Translations under genes and position numbers: made by a program
NCBI GenBank assembly: GCA_029255685.2
Contig: CM055320.2
Location: forward strand, 49,912,910-49,976,909
Origin: Silene conica
Lineage: Eukaryota > Streptophyta > Magnoliopsida > Caryophyllales > Caryophyllaceae
Direction: 5' to 3'
Length of the DNA stretch: 64,000 nucleotides
Shown: positions 11,031 to 23,351 of the stretch, one piece after another
Position numbering within the stretch: position 1 is the first letter of the stretch
Layout: every line of letters starts with the position of its first letter
The notes under the pieces: generated by a model
Seen by the model: the letters and a program-made list of their open reading frames with translations, nothing else
Database searches by the model: none
Told to the model about the DNA's origin: nothing

Positions 11031-11409
11031 TGATGCGTGTCTATTTTGTGATGTTTTCCATCTATTTTTACACGCATTTGGTCGCTCATTTACTATGTTT
11101 TAGCCCTTATTTCCCAACAATTGTCTACTTTCGTATTTTTATGCACTTTTGCAGATTTATGCGGAAAAGGGACAATTTTACACCAAGTTTATGCCCTCGA
11201 GATTTTGCATAACTAAGGAACGAAGGAAAGTCAACTGGAATCATTATCAATTACCAAAAGTCAAACCGAGACGAATCGAAGCAATCTTACACGGGAACGG
11301 GTCGACCGACCTATTACTTGGGTCGGCCGACCAGGTCTCTGTTTTGGAAAAGCCCAGAAGATTCCTGAAGCCCGTAAACAGGTCGACCGACCTACTTGGT
11401 GGGTCGACC
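11031..11409 (+). repeat. Element A 3' LTR, first part
   Basis: Matches 3421-3799. Has the paired box 11300-11332; a second pair starts at 11381 and is cut in its second box by insertion of B. Confidence 0.92.
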
Positions 11410-12437
11410 TGTAAAACCCCTCGCTAAGGCGGAAAATTAAAACATACAAAGTACTAAAAATGCAGCGGAATTTAAACTTTTTAAACATAAACAACATGCG
11501 AGAAGAATTAAATTGAAACGGAAACTGAAAACTGATATAAACAAAATAGATATGTATAACAGTTCTAAGTACTGAAACCAAAATAAATACAAACCCTGGG
11601 ATGGAACATCCCTACAGGCACCAAAAGATAACTGTATCAAAAACTAAGAGTCTAGCTAATCGATAAACGTGTAAGTCATATGATGAAAGGATCATCACTC
11701 GCTAGCTCTCAAGTGAACCCCGATCCAACCTGCATGTACCTACATACATGAAAACATGTACGCCACAATCAGTGGGGAGTGACTAGAGTTCTCCTAGCCA
11801 CCTTTTGTAACGACACGTAACAAGTAAAGCAATACAGAATACTCCAACATATATAAACATGTGAAGCATAACAATATCTCAATAACTGATCATCAACTAT
11901 CATGCAAACTCTAGTGCACGGCTCTCAACCAACTTCATAAACCATTTGGAAGGAGAGCCGGTTTCCCTACTGGTTGCCCAGTCGGGGGGTCTTTCAGTCC
12001 AACTATTTATGAAACCGATCCAAGAGTCATCCAATGCCTTGGATGAACAATTTATAACTCAAGCAATACATTCATTAACTTCATCATGCATATCTGACAC
12101 TATACCAAACTCTAGGCAAGCAGATATAAACATCAAGTAAAGAGGTTAAGCGGTCAACTTAAGACATAACCTGCATACCAATTATTCAGCAAGTAAAAAG
12201 GTTTAGAGGCGACATCTTAACGCATAACCTAGATACCAAGTTCACAATATCAAGCAAGGACTCAGAGGCGAAAACTCAACGCATGGACCGGCTATCAATA
12301 AGATACTAGACTCAGAGGCGAAAACTCAACGCATGGACTAGCACTCAATTCACAATCACAAGTAAGGAACTCGGAGGCGAGAACTCAACGCATGTTCCCC
12401 TACAACATCACAAGGTACTAAACTCAGAGGCGAAACT
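11410..12437 (-). repeat. Element B 3' LTR, partial
   Basis: Collinear with 28235-29270. Interrupted by C at 12438. Contains the ACTCAACGCATG tandem array. Confidence 0.88.
12185..12437 (-). repeat. Imperfect tandem repeat with an AACTCAACGCATG core (B 3' LTR)
   Basis: Units containing GAGGCGAAAACTCAACGCAT recur about every 50-65 bp (near 12265, 12320, 12385, 12430). The same array is in the other LTR. Confidence 0.75.
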
Positions 12438-13012
12438 CAACGTGTAACACCCCAATTTATTTAAGAGCCTTTAGCAAGACATTCTCAATAAATAGAGTTG
12501 TTACCATCTCGGAATGTCTGAGGTAGTGAATAACAAAGTAAAACAAACCAAAGTACTTTATATAAAAACTGATTAAATTTAAACTTTTGATATTACAATT
12601 ACTATGCATAAAAAAAAATACAACTGATAACTCTATGTATGTGATCTAATACTAATTCGGTCCAAGCCATGTCTCTCTCCAAACCCAAGCTCCTAATCCA
12701 TCTGTCTCTGACCTGTAGAATCTACTCCCCATTCCGGATCATCGTAGGTGTACACGAATACACTGTCAACCTCGCGGTTGAGTAGGGTAACACAATAATT
12801 ATAATGCAACAGTTAAATGATATGCAAATGCCATGATATGCTCGAGCTCAATCTCAATCTCAATCTCATTCTCAAACTCATACCCTTGCACCAAGCCATA
12901 CCGAACCTCCCGGCAGACTATAATCGGTCGTCACCGAACACCAGCTCAATAGCTGATAAAACACCAGGCCTGGTCTGCAGAACCACCCTGGCACTAGTAC
13001 AGAAATGTCATA

Positions 13013-13300
13013 TGGCAACGGTCAAAAAGCACATATGGCAACGGTTCCACGACCGTTGTAAATCGGGGCGTTGCTTTAAACAATCACCTACGGCAACGGT
13101 TATCAACCGTTGGCAAAAGTTTTTTTTGGCAACGGTTGTTGTTAGTAACCGTTGCCAAAAGTCATTTTTGGCAACGGTTGTTGTTAGCAACCGTTGCCAA
13201 AAGTTGCTTTTGGCAACGGTTATTAACAGCAACCGTTTCCTTATGTATATAAAAGGCAACAGCTAATTTTAACAACCGTTGCCGTTGCTCTATTAAAATT
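13013..13300. repeat. CACTA left subterminal repeats
   Basis: Repeated GGCAACGGTT and AACCGTTGCC arranged as inverted pairs around short AT-rich loops. Such arrays bind transposase subunits in CACTA elements (known for En/Spm; inferred here). Confidence 0.85.
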
Positions 13301-13713
13301 TTAAAAAAAATATATATTCCAGTAATATATTTTTAGGTAAATGTAAAATTTTCAATTAAAAGAATAATTAATTAGAAAACCAATATATATACACTTCTGT
13401 CCTCAAAAGTCCTCAAAACAATGTACATAATTCTACATGAGGTTCAAAATAAGTCAAGCCATTAAGAAACTTGAACTTCAGATAATATGGAGTATGCCAT
13501 GCACCGGAAACCTGAAAAGTTCAAAGAGTGACAAAAAACCAATGCCATAAGCAGAACATCAAATACTACTGTTACAATATTAAAACTAGAGATGGTGAGT
13601 TTACTAATAGTCAGGTAAACATGAGTTACCTGTCATCACCAAATATGAGTTTTGCACTGAGCTTATTAAATTCTGTGAGGCTAGTAATTGGAAGGTATTC
13701 CTTCACTCTCGAC

Positions 13714-14053
13714 CTACAAAACAACACATAAGGATACCATTTGTTCGTTTCCATGTGAAGTTGCTAATGTCCCAGCTTGTTTCAGTGTCCTAGATTCTCC
13801 GTTGTTGAAGTACAGTTTGTTATGCATGTTTAGTTCTTCTTTACCCCATAAGAAGAGGTACATACCAAAGATCACAACAATCGCTCCAATTATGCTGCGT
13901 ATACACGAAAGATTTCGTCTGATGAGCATTTCAGAGATTTTGAGTTGTATGTAAATGAAGAAGTTGATCAGCTAAATGAACTTACCTGCCAATGTAAAGC
14001 TTTTCGGCTAGGACGAAGTATGCAATAATGGCAACAAGTAAATACCCGCTCAC
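13714..14053 (-). pseudogene. Captured fragment of a WAT1-related (EamA/nodulin MtN21-type) transporter, two exons
   Basis: Exon 14053-13986 follows a GATTCAG acceptor and ends before GTAAGT. Exon 13894 to about 13714 follows an ACGCAG acceptor. Joined across the 91-bp intron, the frame continues (AG+C = Ser) and reads LAEKLYIGS followed by IIGAIVVIFGMYLFLWGK. This is the signature of the last transmembrane helix pair of WAT1-related plant transporters. The downstream tail is hydrophilic, as expected for that C-terminus. Upstream transmembrane exons are not recognisable, apart from a hydrophobic exon-like stretch at 14557-14488 that I could not assign. Lying inside a CACTA and truncated, it should have no transporter function. 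Transcripts could give small RNAs against the parent gene. Confidence 0.7.
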
Positions 14054-15402
14054 CTGAATCCAAATTTCAAAGGAAAAATTTAAACAAAGAAATTTTCATT
14101 ATCCCCCTTCCCTCGGGTTCAACGAATGCATTTAAGATAGCATATACTGAAATTACTCTCATCTCAATAACTCGAGGTAGAAATTAAAACATAAGGAGTA
14201 GACGTTAGAAGCCTTAAGGTATGCGTCAACAAGCTGATGTTTTATTTCCTAATTTGCAAAGAAGAAACAATGATAAATTTTGCATATGAATAGAAACTAG
14301 ATGTTTGCCAAAATAAACAACAATAAATTGTTCTTAATTTGAAAATAAAAGATAGTCTGTATAAGTGTAAACAAGTTGACTTTAAAAAAGTTGTTAATCA
14401 GCGCAAGAAAGAGTCCAGACAAAACAATTTCATTATTTGCACAACAAGGAGCATTATAAACAAACATTTGAGAAGCTGATAGCCTACCAGGATACCACAA
14501 CAGGGGTATTGCATTTATCACATATATCACAACCAATATTAATGCATCACAGTAGCCCTGACCACCAAATCTAGCGTTACAAAAACAGTGAGATGTTCAA
14601 TTCAAGCAATCTGCCACAATCAGCATCCTGGCTATCCCTCGGAACTTGGAAATATCCACAAATTGTAAGACAAACATAAACCAGGTCTCCCACGCCCGGA
14701 TTTCATGACATCAAATGAGAAAAGAATTGAAAAGTGAGAATAAACTCGTATAAATTTGGTTTTTGTTTTCTTCTTATGAGGTTTGGTTCCTTTCGCTGTT
14801 TTTTTTAGGACAAATACAAGGTTAAATACTCATCTAGTGAATGCAGGAGGAGCGGGTGGAACGAATGGAGCGAGCTAGTTAATGAAGACTAAGACTAATA
14901 AGGAGACATTATATAAAGTAGCTTGGGACTTAGTGAAGTTAAAGGTTATTACTACATATCATCAAGTCCCTTGAATTTTAAAAGGAGCACATTAGTCCTA
15001 AATGCTTTGGTCTACTAACATATTTCCATGATTATGCTCCCCTAAACATCGATTGTGGCACAGGAAACTAATCAGTCTGCAATTATTTCTCTTTTTTTTG
15101 TTCCTTCGAGGGAGATTCAAATGAATATGGTCTTCTGAATTTCCATTAAATAAAGCCTTGCCAAACAGGAATTTGCAATATAAGAAGTGTGGATAGGTTA
15201 GCAGACTACTTGGTTTTATTCCAACATGTTCCAAAGCCAAAAATAAGGGGGAAATAAAAACAAATAGCGGTTAGGTAAGATGACAAGGATGCAAGGAAAC
15301 TAGACACATGATACTCAGAAATCCAGAACCAAAAAAATAGACTCAGACATTGAAAGAACAAATTGCAGTATAGATTACTTAATAGCACGGCGTACAAAAT
15401 AC

Positions 15403-15523
15403 CTTAGACATCCCAGAAAGCCAAAGTGAGTCAGATATCGCAATTCTATTTGTCTGAATGTCCCCTTTACCCCTGCGCCGTGGGTGTACGTGTGAGTGAC
15501 GAGAAGGCTTCTTTGAATTTTTG
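15403..15523 (-). other. Unassigned exon-like segment inside the Pack-CACTA
   Basis: 121 nt between a TGCAG acceptor and a CTAAG/GTATTT donor. One frame is fully open, with a basic Ser/Lys/Arg/His-rich start and a NRIAISDSLWLSGMSK end. Not recognised. It may be a third captured fragment or chance. Confidence 0.35.
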
Positions 15524-15787
15524 CTGCACTAACCAAGTAAGATTTTTAAGGTCAGGTCATGTCTAGTTATGGAAACAAACAACAGATATATTAACTCAGT
15601 AAAGCATAGTCAACCTAAACTGAATGCAATTTAGAACTTACGAGAACATTGCAGAGCAAGTTCTGGATAAAAGTATGACATGAAGGGCCAAAACAGTAGA
15701 GGCCTGAAATGACAGGAACACAGATTGAACTTTTAGATTAATGATTATCTTCAAACTGAGAAAACAACATAACAAGATAAAACTTAC

Positions 15788-16064
15788 CACAAACCAAACA
15801 ATATCAAGAATTCGTCTTATCAGTTTCTTAGCACCAGGTGAGAACCATGATGGATACATAACTTCAGCCCGTTTGATCTGCAAAAGAAAGACAACACTGT
15901 GAATAGATTCTGAAAGGTGCTATGCATCAGACCCTCCTACAAAGTATGACACTCACTTTCTTGTACACAGTCATGAGATTTGGGTCATCAAAAGGCAAGT
16001 AACCAGCCATAAGCACAAATAGAATAACCCCGCAGGACCACACATCAGACGCTGCACCATCATA
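15788..16064 (-). pseudogene. Captured fragment of a CBL-interacting protein kinase (CIPK/SnRK3), two exons
   Basis: Exon 16064-15957 (36 codons) encodes [20 protein letters not shown] and continues [16 protein letters not shown], kinase subdomains IX-X. It ends at a GTGAGT donor. After a 79-bp intron, with TTTTGCAG acceptor, exon 15877-15788 (30 codons) encodes IKRAEVMYPSWFSPGAKKLI followed by RRILD and ends at GTAAGT. As I recall, 108 and 90 nt are the lengths of the corresponding exons in intron-rich CIPK genes. The usual DPNP end is replaced by DIVWFV, and the upstream acceptor is shifted by five bases. CIPKs are calcium-sensor-regulated Ser/Thr kinases. The activation loop, ATP site and NAF domain are absent, so this is a non-functional copy. 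Confidence 0.8.
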
Positions 16065-16726
16065 AAATGCTAAACATAATTGAATCCCAAACACAAAAAT
16101 ACATAACAAAACCAAAAATTAGTGAAAAACGAAAACGAATCATATGAGTTGTGATAACTTTAAAAATAAAATCGAAATAAAGCGCCATACCTGAATGAGG
16201 ATTGTGAACTGAAACATTGAAGAGTGGTGTTAGTTTTGCTGGCCTAAATCAATTACATTAACAATCAATTACTTATAAACCGAATTAAACTTACCCTAAA
16301 TCAAATTAAGCAAAGAATTCAATACATATACCAAATTAAGAAAAAAAAATACCTGATTGCGCAGAATTAGGGTTCTCCGTGATGGGAGCAGTAACAATCA
16401 GCGGAAGTCGTCTCCTTGTGGCGATGATGAACTGATTGATGAAGAGTAAATAGATGGAATTGATATTGATAACGCGAAATTGATGAAGAGCAGCGAAATT
16501 GATGAAGATAAGAGCGAATAAATTGAAGAACGCACGAAATAGACGACGGAGTATATTATTTAGGGATAAACTTATTACGAGTACAGTAGTATTATTTAGG
16601 AGTATTAATTTATTTAATTAATATTCTTAGTTTAAGTTTTGGAATAGGAGTAATATAATTTACGAGTTTAGGTAATATTGTATATAGCGCCTAAATTTTA
16701 AGTTTTGCGCCAAATTTTAGTTGAAT

Positions 16727-16905
16727 AAATGGCAACGGTCATTATAAAACCGTTGCCTTAAGTGTGTATAAAAAATACATATGGCAACGGTTTCTGAGTG
16801 GACCGTTGCCGTATAAGTTTTTTCTCTATATTTGGCAACGGTTGTTGTTAACAACCGTTGCCTTTTCTATTTGGCAACGGTTATTTTTAATGACCGTTGC
16901 CATTT
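16727..16905. repeat. CACTA right subterminal repeats
   Basis: Four inverted pairs of GGCAACGGT and ACCGTTGCC mirror the left array. Confidence 0.85.
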
Positions 16906-17196
16906 GTCCATGCCTAATGTCATTTCTGTACTAGTGTGGGCTTTATATCAGAAGAATATCTGATCCATTACTTTCTCGGTAACCAATGCATATGCTATGC
17001 TCATGAATGCAATGATATAATTACTCAATCATGTTATCAAATAATGAAATGCTCATGCCATTACCAATAATCCACAAAATTCAACCAATTATCATTCTCA
17101 TATCAATCATACTCAGCATCCATAACACACAGTAACACATCATAGAGTATAAGGTCAGTGTATCCTACCTGGATAGCAATATAATCCAATCATGCA

Positions 17197-18062
17197 ACAT
17201 GTTGACGCATATATTGATGCATAGAAATGACATTGCATCATATTAATATTTATTCATTATTTCAATTTGTACTTGTCATCAAGACAGCGGTAAAGATTGC
17301 GAACTGAAATATAGGATCAACTAATTAAATCAACATTTATACATGTATATACAAACGTAACACCTAGCTATATGACATTCATCGCTTGGGGCAACACATT
17401 CCGCATGTCACTAGACATGGATTACTATAACATTTAAATCTGATCATTCATATTCAAATTTAAGATGATATATTACATAGTTACGATAGTCATTTGATAA
17501 CCAGATATCATATGAAAAATCCTAAACACCAAAATCATATGATAATATCACTCCAATCATTGTTTAATAAATATACATTCATTCTCTAAAATTTCCATGT
17601 AATCATTCAGATCAATCAGCATTTCAATATCTGTCATATTCTTCTAATGTACATCATCATGCAAGTCAAGCTTATATTTCAAACTCATATTCAAAACTCA
17701 TGTTCTCAATACATGGAAATCATATATCTCAATCAATCATTCAATATAATTCTCATACAACACAGATCTCCAACCATATTTCACATCATACTTACCTCAT
17801 TGCTTTTATGCGCCAACGTTAGTACAATTTTTATATATATTGGGTCCTGTCCTTTATTCTATTCTACCCACGCTCTACATCTCTCACGGGTTACCAGGTT
17901 AGACTGAAAGGGCCAGTGGCTTGGTTTGAGGGGGCCCCTAACTCATCCCAATCCTGGGGCTCCTAATAGTTGCTAACCTGGGGTTTATTTTATTAGAGAC
18001 TTCCTACGTTCATTATTATTCATTTGGTTTAGGCCTGAGGATCGTTCGCTCTGATACCACTT
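17197..18062 (-). other. Element C leader remnant with primer-binding site (first copy)
   Basis: Nearly identical to about 22490-23351. Ends with GCTCTGATACCA (18048-18059), the complement of a tRNA-Met primer site, beside LTR2. No gene. Confidence 0.8.
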
Positions 18063-20941
18063 TGTAACACCCCCATTTATTTAAGAGCCTTTAGCAAGAC
18101 ATTCTCAATAAATAGAGTTGTTACCATCTCGGAATGTCCGAGGTAGTGAATAACAAAGTAAAACAAACCAAAGTACTTTATATAAAAACTGATTAAATTT
18201 AAACTTTTGATATTACAATTACTATGCATAAAAAAAAATACAACTGATAACTCTATGTATGTTATCTAATACTAATTCGGTCCAAGCCATGTCTCCAAGC
18301 CCAAGCTCCTAATCCATCTATCTCTGACCTGTAGAATCTACTCCCCATTCCGGATCATCGTAGGTGTACACGAATACACTGTCAACCTCGCGGTTGAGTA
18401 GGGTAACACAATAATTATAATGCAACGGTTAAATGATATGCAAATGCCATGATATGCTCGAGCTCAATCTCAATCTCAATCTCATTCTCAAACTCATACC
18501 CTTGCACCAAGCCATACCTAACCTCCCGGCAGACTATAATCGGTCGTCACCGAACACCAGCTTAATAGCTGATAAGACACCAGGCCTGGTCTGCAGAACC
18601 ACCCTGGGCTTTATATCAGAACAATATCTGATCCATAACTTTCTCAGTAACCAATGCATATGCTATGCTCATGAATGCAATGATATAATTACTCAATCAT
18701 GTTATCAAATAATGAAATGCTCATGCCATTACCAATAATCCACAAAATCCAACCAATTATCATTCTCATATCAATCATACTCAGCATCCATAACACACAG
18801 TAACACATCATAGAGTATAAGGTCAGTGTATCCTACCTGGATAGCAATATAATCCAATCATGCAGCTAATATCCAATCAGTAGCATCACCCATCCCATAC
18901 TCAACACCTAATACAATAATATACTTAATTATTAACTAATATAATTACACAACCAACATAATATATCAATCATTCCAAATTAATTATATAAATAATATAT
19001 TACGCATAGCGAGACCGTATCAACATTACTACTTCAATTAACTTAAACAACTTGTCCTTATTACTTTTATAACCAAATTCAATTAAATAACGAACGTTGA
19101 AAACATTAACGAATTATTGATAACCGTCACATTTTGTACAAAATTTACTTAACACTTATATAATTAAGTATCACACCAAACCTTTAAATAATAAAATTTA
19201 ACCTAGCACATTATGCAATTATAACAATATTACTAATAATAACAATAGAGATATAATAATAATAACAATAATAATAATAATATTAATAATAATAATATTA
19301 ATAATAATAACAATAACATGTATTAATAATGATAATAATAATATAATCACACAAAACCCTTGACAAAGACGAGCTAAACAATTAGAACACAACAGCCCAA
19401 ACACGCCAAAGACGAAACAGCAGCTCCTCGAAAATCCCGAACAGCAGCCCCTACACCCTCTTTTCCCGTCACTACTACCACCAGCCTAGCCTCCTACGAC
19501 CACCACCATTAGCCCTAAACTCACCTACGTACAACCAACTACCTTTAGCACACCGGAACCATCACCTGAAGCCGCCACAACCGCCACAAACAGCCGTCCT
19601 AACAGGCTACCCACAACCCGCAAAAACAGGGTATTGTTATACCTGCGTAACCACCCTGCGCGAACCACCTGCCACCGCCAGTACCACTGCTCTAACCACC
19701 ACCTAGCACTACCCTAGACACCTATTACCTTCCACCACTCCCCTGGTGTTAACCACCAGGGCTCGACACCACCACACCCCCTGAGACAAACGCCACAAAC
19801 TCGCTCCACACACCCCATAACAGCCCCTGTTTTGGGTACGGTTTAAATAGGCTGTCAAACACGGTTCTCCGGCCACGCGCCACCCTACCACCACCCAAGT
19901 CACCTACTACCACCCTACTACTACTACTCACGACTCACGACCAAAACAAGCCCAAAACACAACGAACAACAACAACACGAATCATGACATTCACGCAGAA
20001 AACAGAGTTTATGGGAGTTGTTTCTGTCGACATTAGGGTGGTTATTACGACGGATACGGCGGTCCTATGGTAAATTAAAGACGACCAACATGTTATACTT
20101 ACTATAAGGATTACATATAATCTCAGTATACATATTCGATGATATAAAACAACATTATAAACAACTTACAAACACTATCACGCGAGGATGAACGATGATG
20201 GTGAGGGGTAGTTTCCGCTGTTTTCCGTCTCTTGTTCTCCTTAATTCTCACGGGGTCAAGGTGGTTTAGGGTTTAGGGTCTGATAGAGGGGTAGACGAAG
20301 TGAAGGAGATGAGGTATTAGGGTTTGAATCCGAGTTGTATTGAATGTCGATGAGGGTTCATGGGGATGGTAGCATTAGGGTTCACGTTGGTATTGGGTGA
20401 ATATGTCGAGGTATGTCTGATGTAGGGTTTCTCTTATTTTCTTTCTATTTTTAACTTGGTATCCGTTTCTTACCCCATAACCCGAATCCAAGCCCATCAC
20501 GCATCTCGAGGTCATTGACCTCTAATTACCGTTCTCGACTCATAGTATAAAATAAACGAGTACGTATAATTTACTTATACTAATTAAATTAATTTTGGGA
20601 ATATAATTTTATTAGAACTAATATAAAATATATAAAAATTTAGGATTTAACTATAATTATGACTTAAATAATAAAATAAGTATAAATGAGAAATAAACAT
20701 AAAATATGAAATACATATAATTATAAATATATTATCGAAATAAATAAATACGAATTAATTGACATTTTGATGAATAATCATCCAATATAAAACGATTATC
20801 AACTACGAAATAATCGTAGAAATACAATTTATAAAATAATAATAGTTTACGTAAAATACTTTATAAACATTCCATCTCAAATACTTTTACCAAAACATGG
20901 TTTGACTGACGTTGACCAAGGCTAAAATACGGGGTATTACA
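18063..20941 (-). repeat. Element C LTR2, complete
   Basis: 2879 bp, TGTAACACC...GGTATTACA. Includes an (AAT)n-rich tract at about 19250-19345. Ends beside a reversed polypurine tract (20942-20957). Confidence 0.87.
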
Positions 20942-23351
20942 GTCTTCCCCCCTTAAAATGAACTTCGTCCCGAAGTTCACCAACCCCTAAAGGTAACGAA
21001 ACATCTAACAAGCACGAAACAACCACAAACAACACTTATAAAGGCTTTAAGACACGAAATGTTACATTCTGCCCTTGTTAAGAAAACTTTGTCCCCAAAG
21101 TTTAACGCATAACTTAAATTAAAAGATAATTCACAAATCACAATATAATGCATAACAAAAGTAAACATGATTATCCAATATATTCAACAAGTACGGCATA
21201 TCATTTTACCATGTTATATCAACTACCATACCACAAGCCATTGAGATTTTACAATCCTATCCACCTTAAGACGTGGTTACGTCCCCGTAACCTCATTATA
21301 AAATTTCACATCCAATGCTCAAGAAGATCAGCGAAACAACAGGCACAAATCATCAGATAAGTTAATTACACTTTAAGGGCAACTATTATTCGACTTTTAA
21401 AGCAACAAAACATACTCGTCAATTTCCTATTATGCAGTAAAACAACATCAAGGTAATGAACACTTATATGACCTTGAAAATTATTAACACGACATAACAT
21501 ATTTGCACTAATGTAAACAAGCAGCTAACTCAGGGTTCATACTCACATTATAGAAGCAAAATCATATATATGCACACAAGTTTTTGAAAGTCATAATGCA
21601 ATTATTTAATTAATGTAATTAAGCACGGAGTCATAGATTAGCAAGTCAGCTCAGCATTTCTAGGTATAATTAAATTAAAATCACATAGGTACATTTCCCA
21701 TCTACTCACATTACATCATTTATCATGAAATCGGTAATAAATATAGCTTGCAAACTAAGAGGTTTATTATCATATAATAAAGTTCATGATCATATCATAT
21801 GCCTACGGTTCATGCCACTAATGTCATATCAGGATATCACATGGTTGCATCTCATAATTCATATTTGATTAGACTTTATATTGAAAACTCACATAACTTA
21901 CAATTTCACAACAAACATCATGTTGCAACTTCCAAAAATCATAATTAAATATCCGCTTAGCTAATTGTGAGTTACTATGGTTTTTAGAAAATACCAGGAA
22001 TTAACTGATCATAGTAAAAAGAATCAATTGCAAAGCTCAAGGAACTTATTTATGAAAATTTTTACAACTTAGTTGGTCTGAACAAAAACTTTACAACACT
22101 TAGACCGAAATTTGACCAACTTGCAAAAATCACTATTAAATAACGACTCATTAAGATTATGCATAAACAGTAGTCACGTTGTAAATGATTCCTTTTTCAA
22201 CACCATGAGTAAAAAAAAAAACCAGAACTGTGCAGTAACAATCTGTCCACTGTTAACCAAAATATTTATTTCCTTCAAAATATAAGTCGTTTTAACATGA
22301 AGTCAAAATCATTAGAAAGCTAACTCATAGGGTCATCATACATAAAATTTAACATTCATATAGAGAACACATTTTAAACGGCAACCCGTACAAATAGGTA
22401 ACTTTCTGGAACTTATTACAACGTTGGTTACTTAATATTTCACATTATTACTTTACATCTTCATATTAAAACACAGCTATTCTCAAAACATGTTGACGCA
22501 TATATTGATGCATAGAAATGACATTGCATCATATTAATATTTATTCATTATTTCAATTTGTACTTGTCATCAAGACAGCGGTAAAGATTGCGAACTGAAA
22601 TATAGGATCAACTAATTAAATCAACATTTATACATGTATATACAAATGTAACACCTAGCTATATGACATTCATCGCTTGGGGCAACACATTCCGCATGTC
22701 ACTAGACATGGATTACTATAACATTTAAATCTGATCATTTATATTCAAATTCAAGATGATATATTACATAGTTACGATAGTCATTTGATAACCAGATATC
22801 ATATGAAAATTCCTAAACACCAAAATCATATGATAATATCACTCAAATCATTGTTTAATAAATATACATTCATTCTCTAAAATTTCAATGCAATCATTCA
22901 GATCAATCAGCATTTCAATATCTGTCATATTCTTCTAATGTACATCATCATGCAAGTCAAGCTTATATTTCAAACTCATATTCAAAACTCATGTTCTCAA
23001 TACATGGAAATCATATATCTCAATCAATCATTCAATATAATTCCCATACAACACAGATCTCCAACCATATTTCACATCATACTTACCTCATTGCTTTTCT
23101 GCGCCAACGTTAGTACAATTTTTATATATTGGGTCCTGTCCTTTATTCTATTCTACCCACGCTCTACATCTCTCACGGGTTACCAGGTTAGACTGAAAGG
23201 GCCAGTGGCTTGGTTTGAGGGGACCCCTAACTCATCCCAATCCTGGGGCTCCTAATAGTTGCTAACCTGGGGTTTATTTTATTAGACTCTTCCTACGTTC
23301 ATTATTATTCATTTGGTTTAGGCCTGAGGATCGTTCGCTCTGATACCACTT
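20942..23351 (-). other. Element C internal region, non-coding
   Basis: 2.4 kb with a polypurine tract at the left, a primer site at 23337-23348 and only short incidental ORFs. There are no gag or pol motifs, which fits a LARD-type element. Confidence 0.75.

Larger units (their letters stand above)
12992..16936. mobile_element. Pack-CACTA transposon (non-autonomous) carrying host gene fragments
   Basis: 3945 bp. Termini are CACTAGTACAGAAATG and its inverse CATTTCTGTACTAGTG, with 3-bp TSD TGG (12989-12991 and 16937-16939). LTR2 near 18602 and LTR3 near 23887 show the empty site CCCTGGGCTTT. Subterminal regions are dense in GGCAACGGTT and AACCGTTGCC. No transposase ORF was found. The interior minus strand carries exon-like pieces of a WAT1-related gene (14053-13714) and a CIPK-type kinase (16064-15788). 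Unassigned exon-like stretches lie at 15523-15403 and 14557-14488. Confidence 0.92.
12438..17196 (-). repeat. Element C LTR1, 3'-truncated and split by the Pack-CACTA
   Basis: 12438-12991 plus 16940-17196 match LTR2 from 18063 to about 18865. The junction at about 17196/17197 (CATGCA joined to ACATGTTGACGC) passes directly to the leader, so most of the LTR and interior are deleted. Confidence 0.85.

Noticed and set aside
13008-13266. Open frames over the CACTA subterminal repeats
   Set aside because: Translation of inverted repeats in both strands, not a protein.
15638-15883. Reading the CIPK fragment as an active host kinase gene
   Set aside because: Only two exons are present, inside a CACTA with intact ends. 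N-lobe, catalytic loop and NAF region are missing.
19219-19404. Hydrophobic Ile-rich ORFs (also at 24501-24686) as membrane peptides
   Set aside because: They are translations of an AAT microsatellite in the C LTRs.
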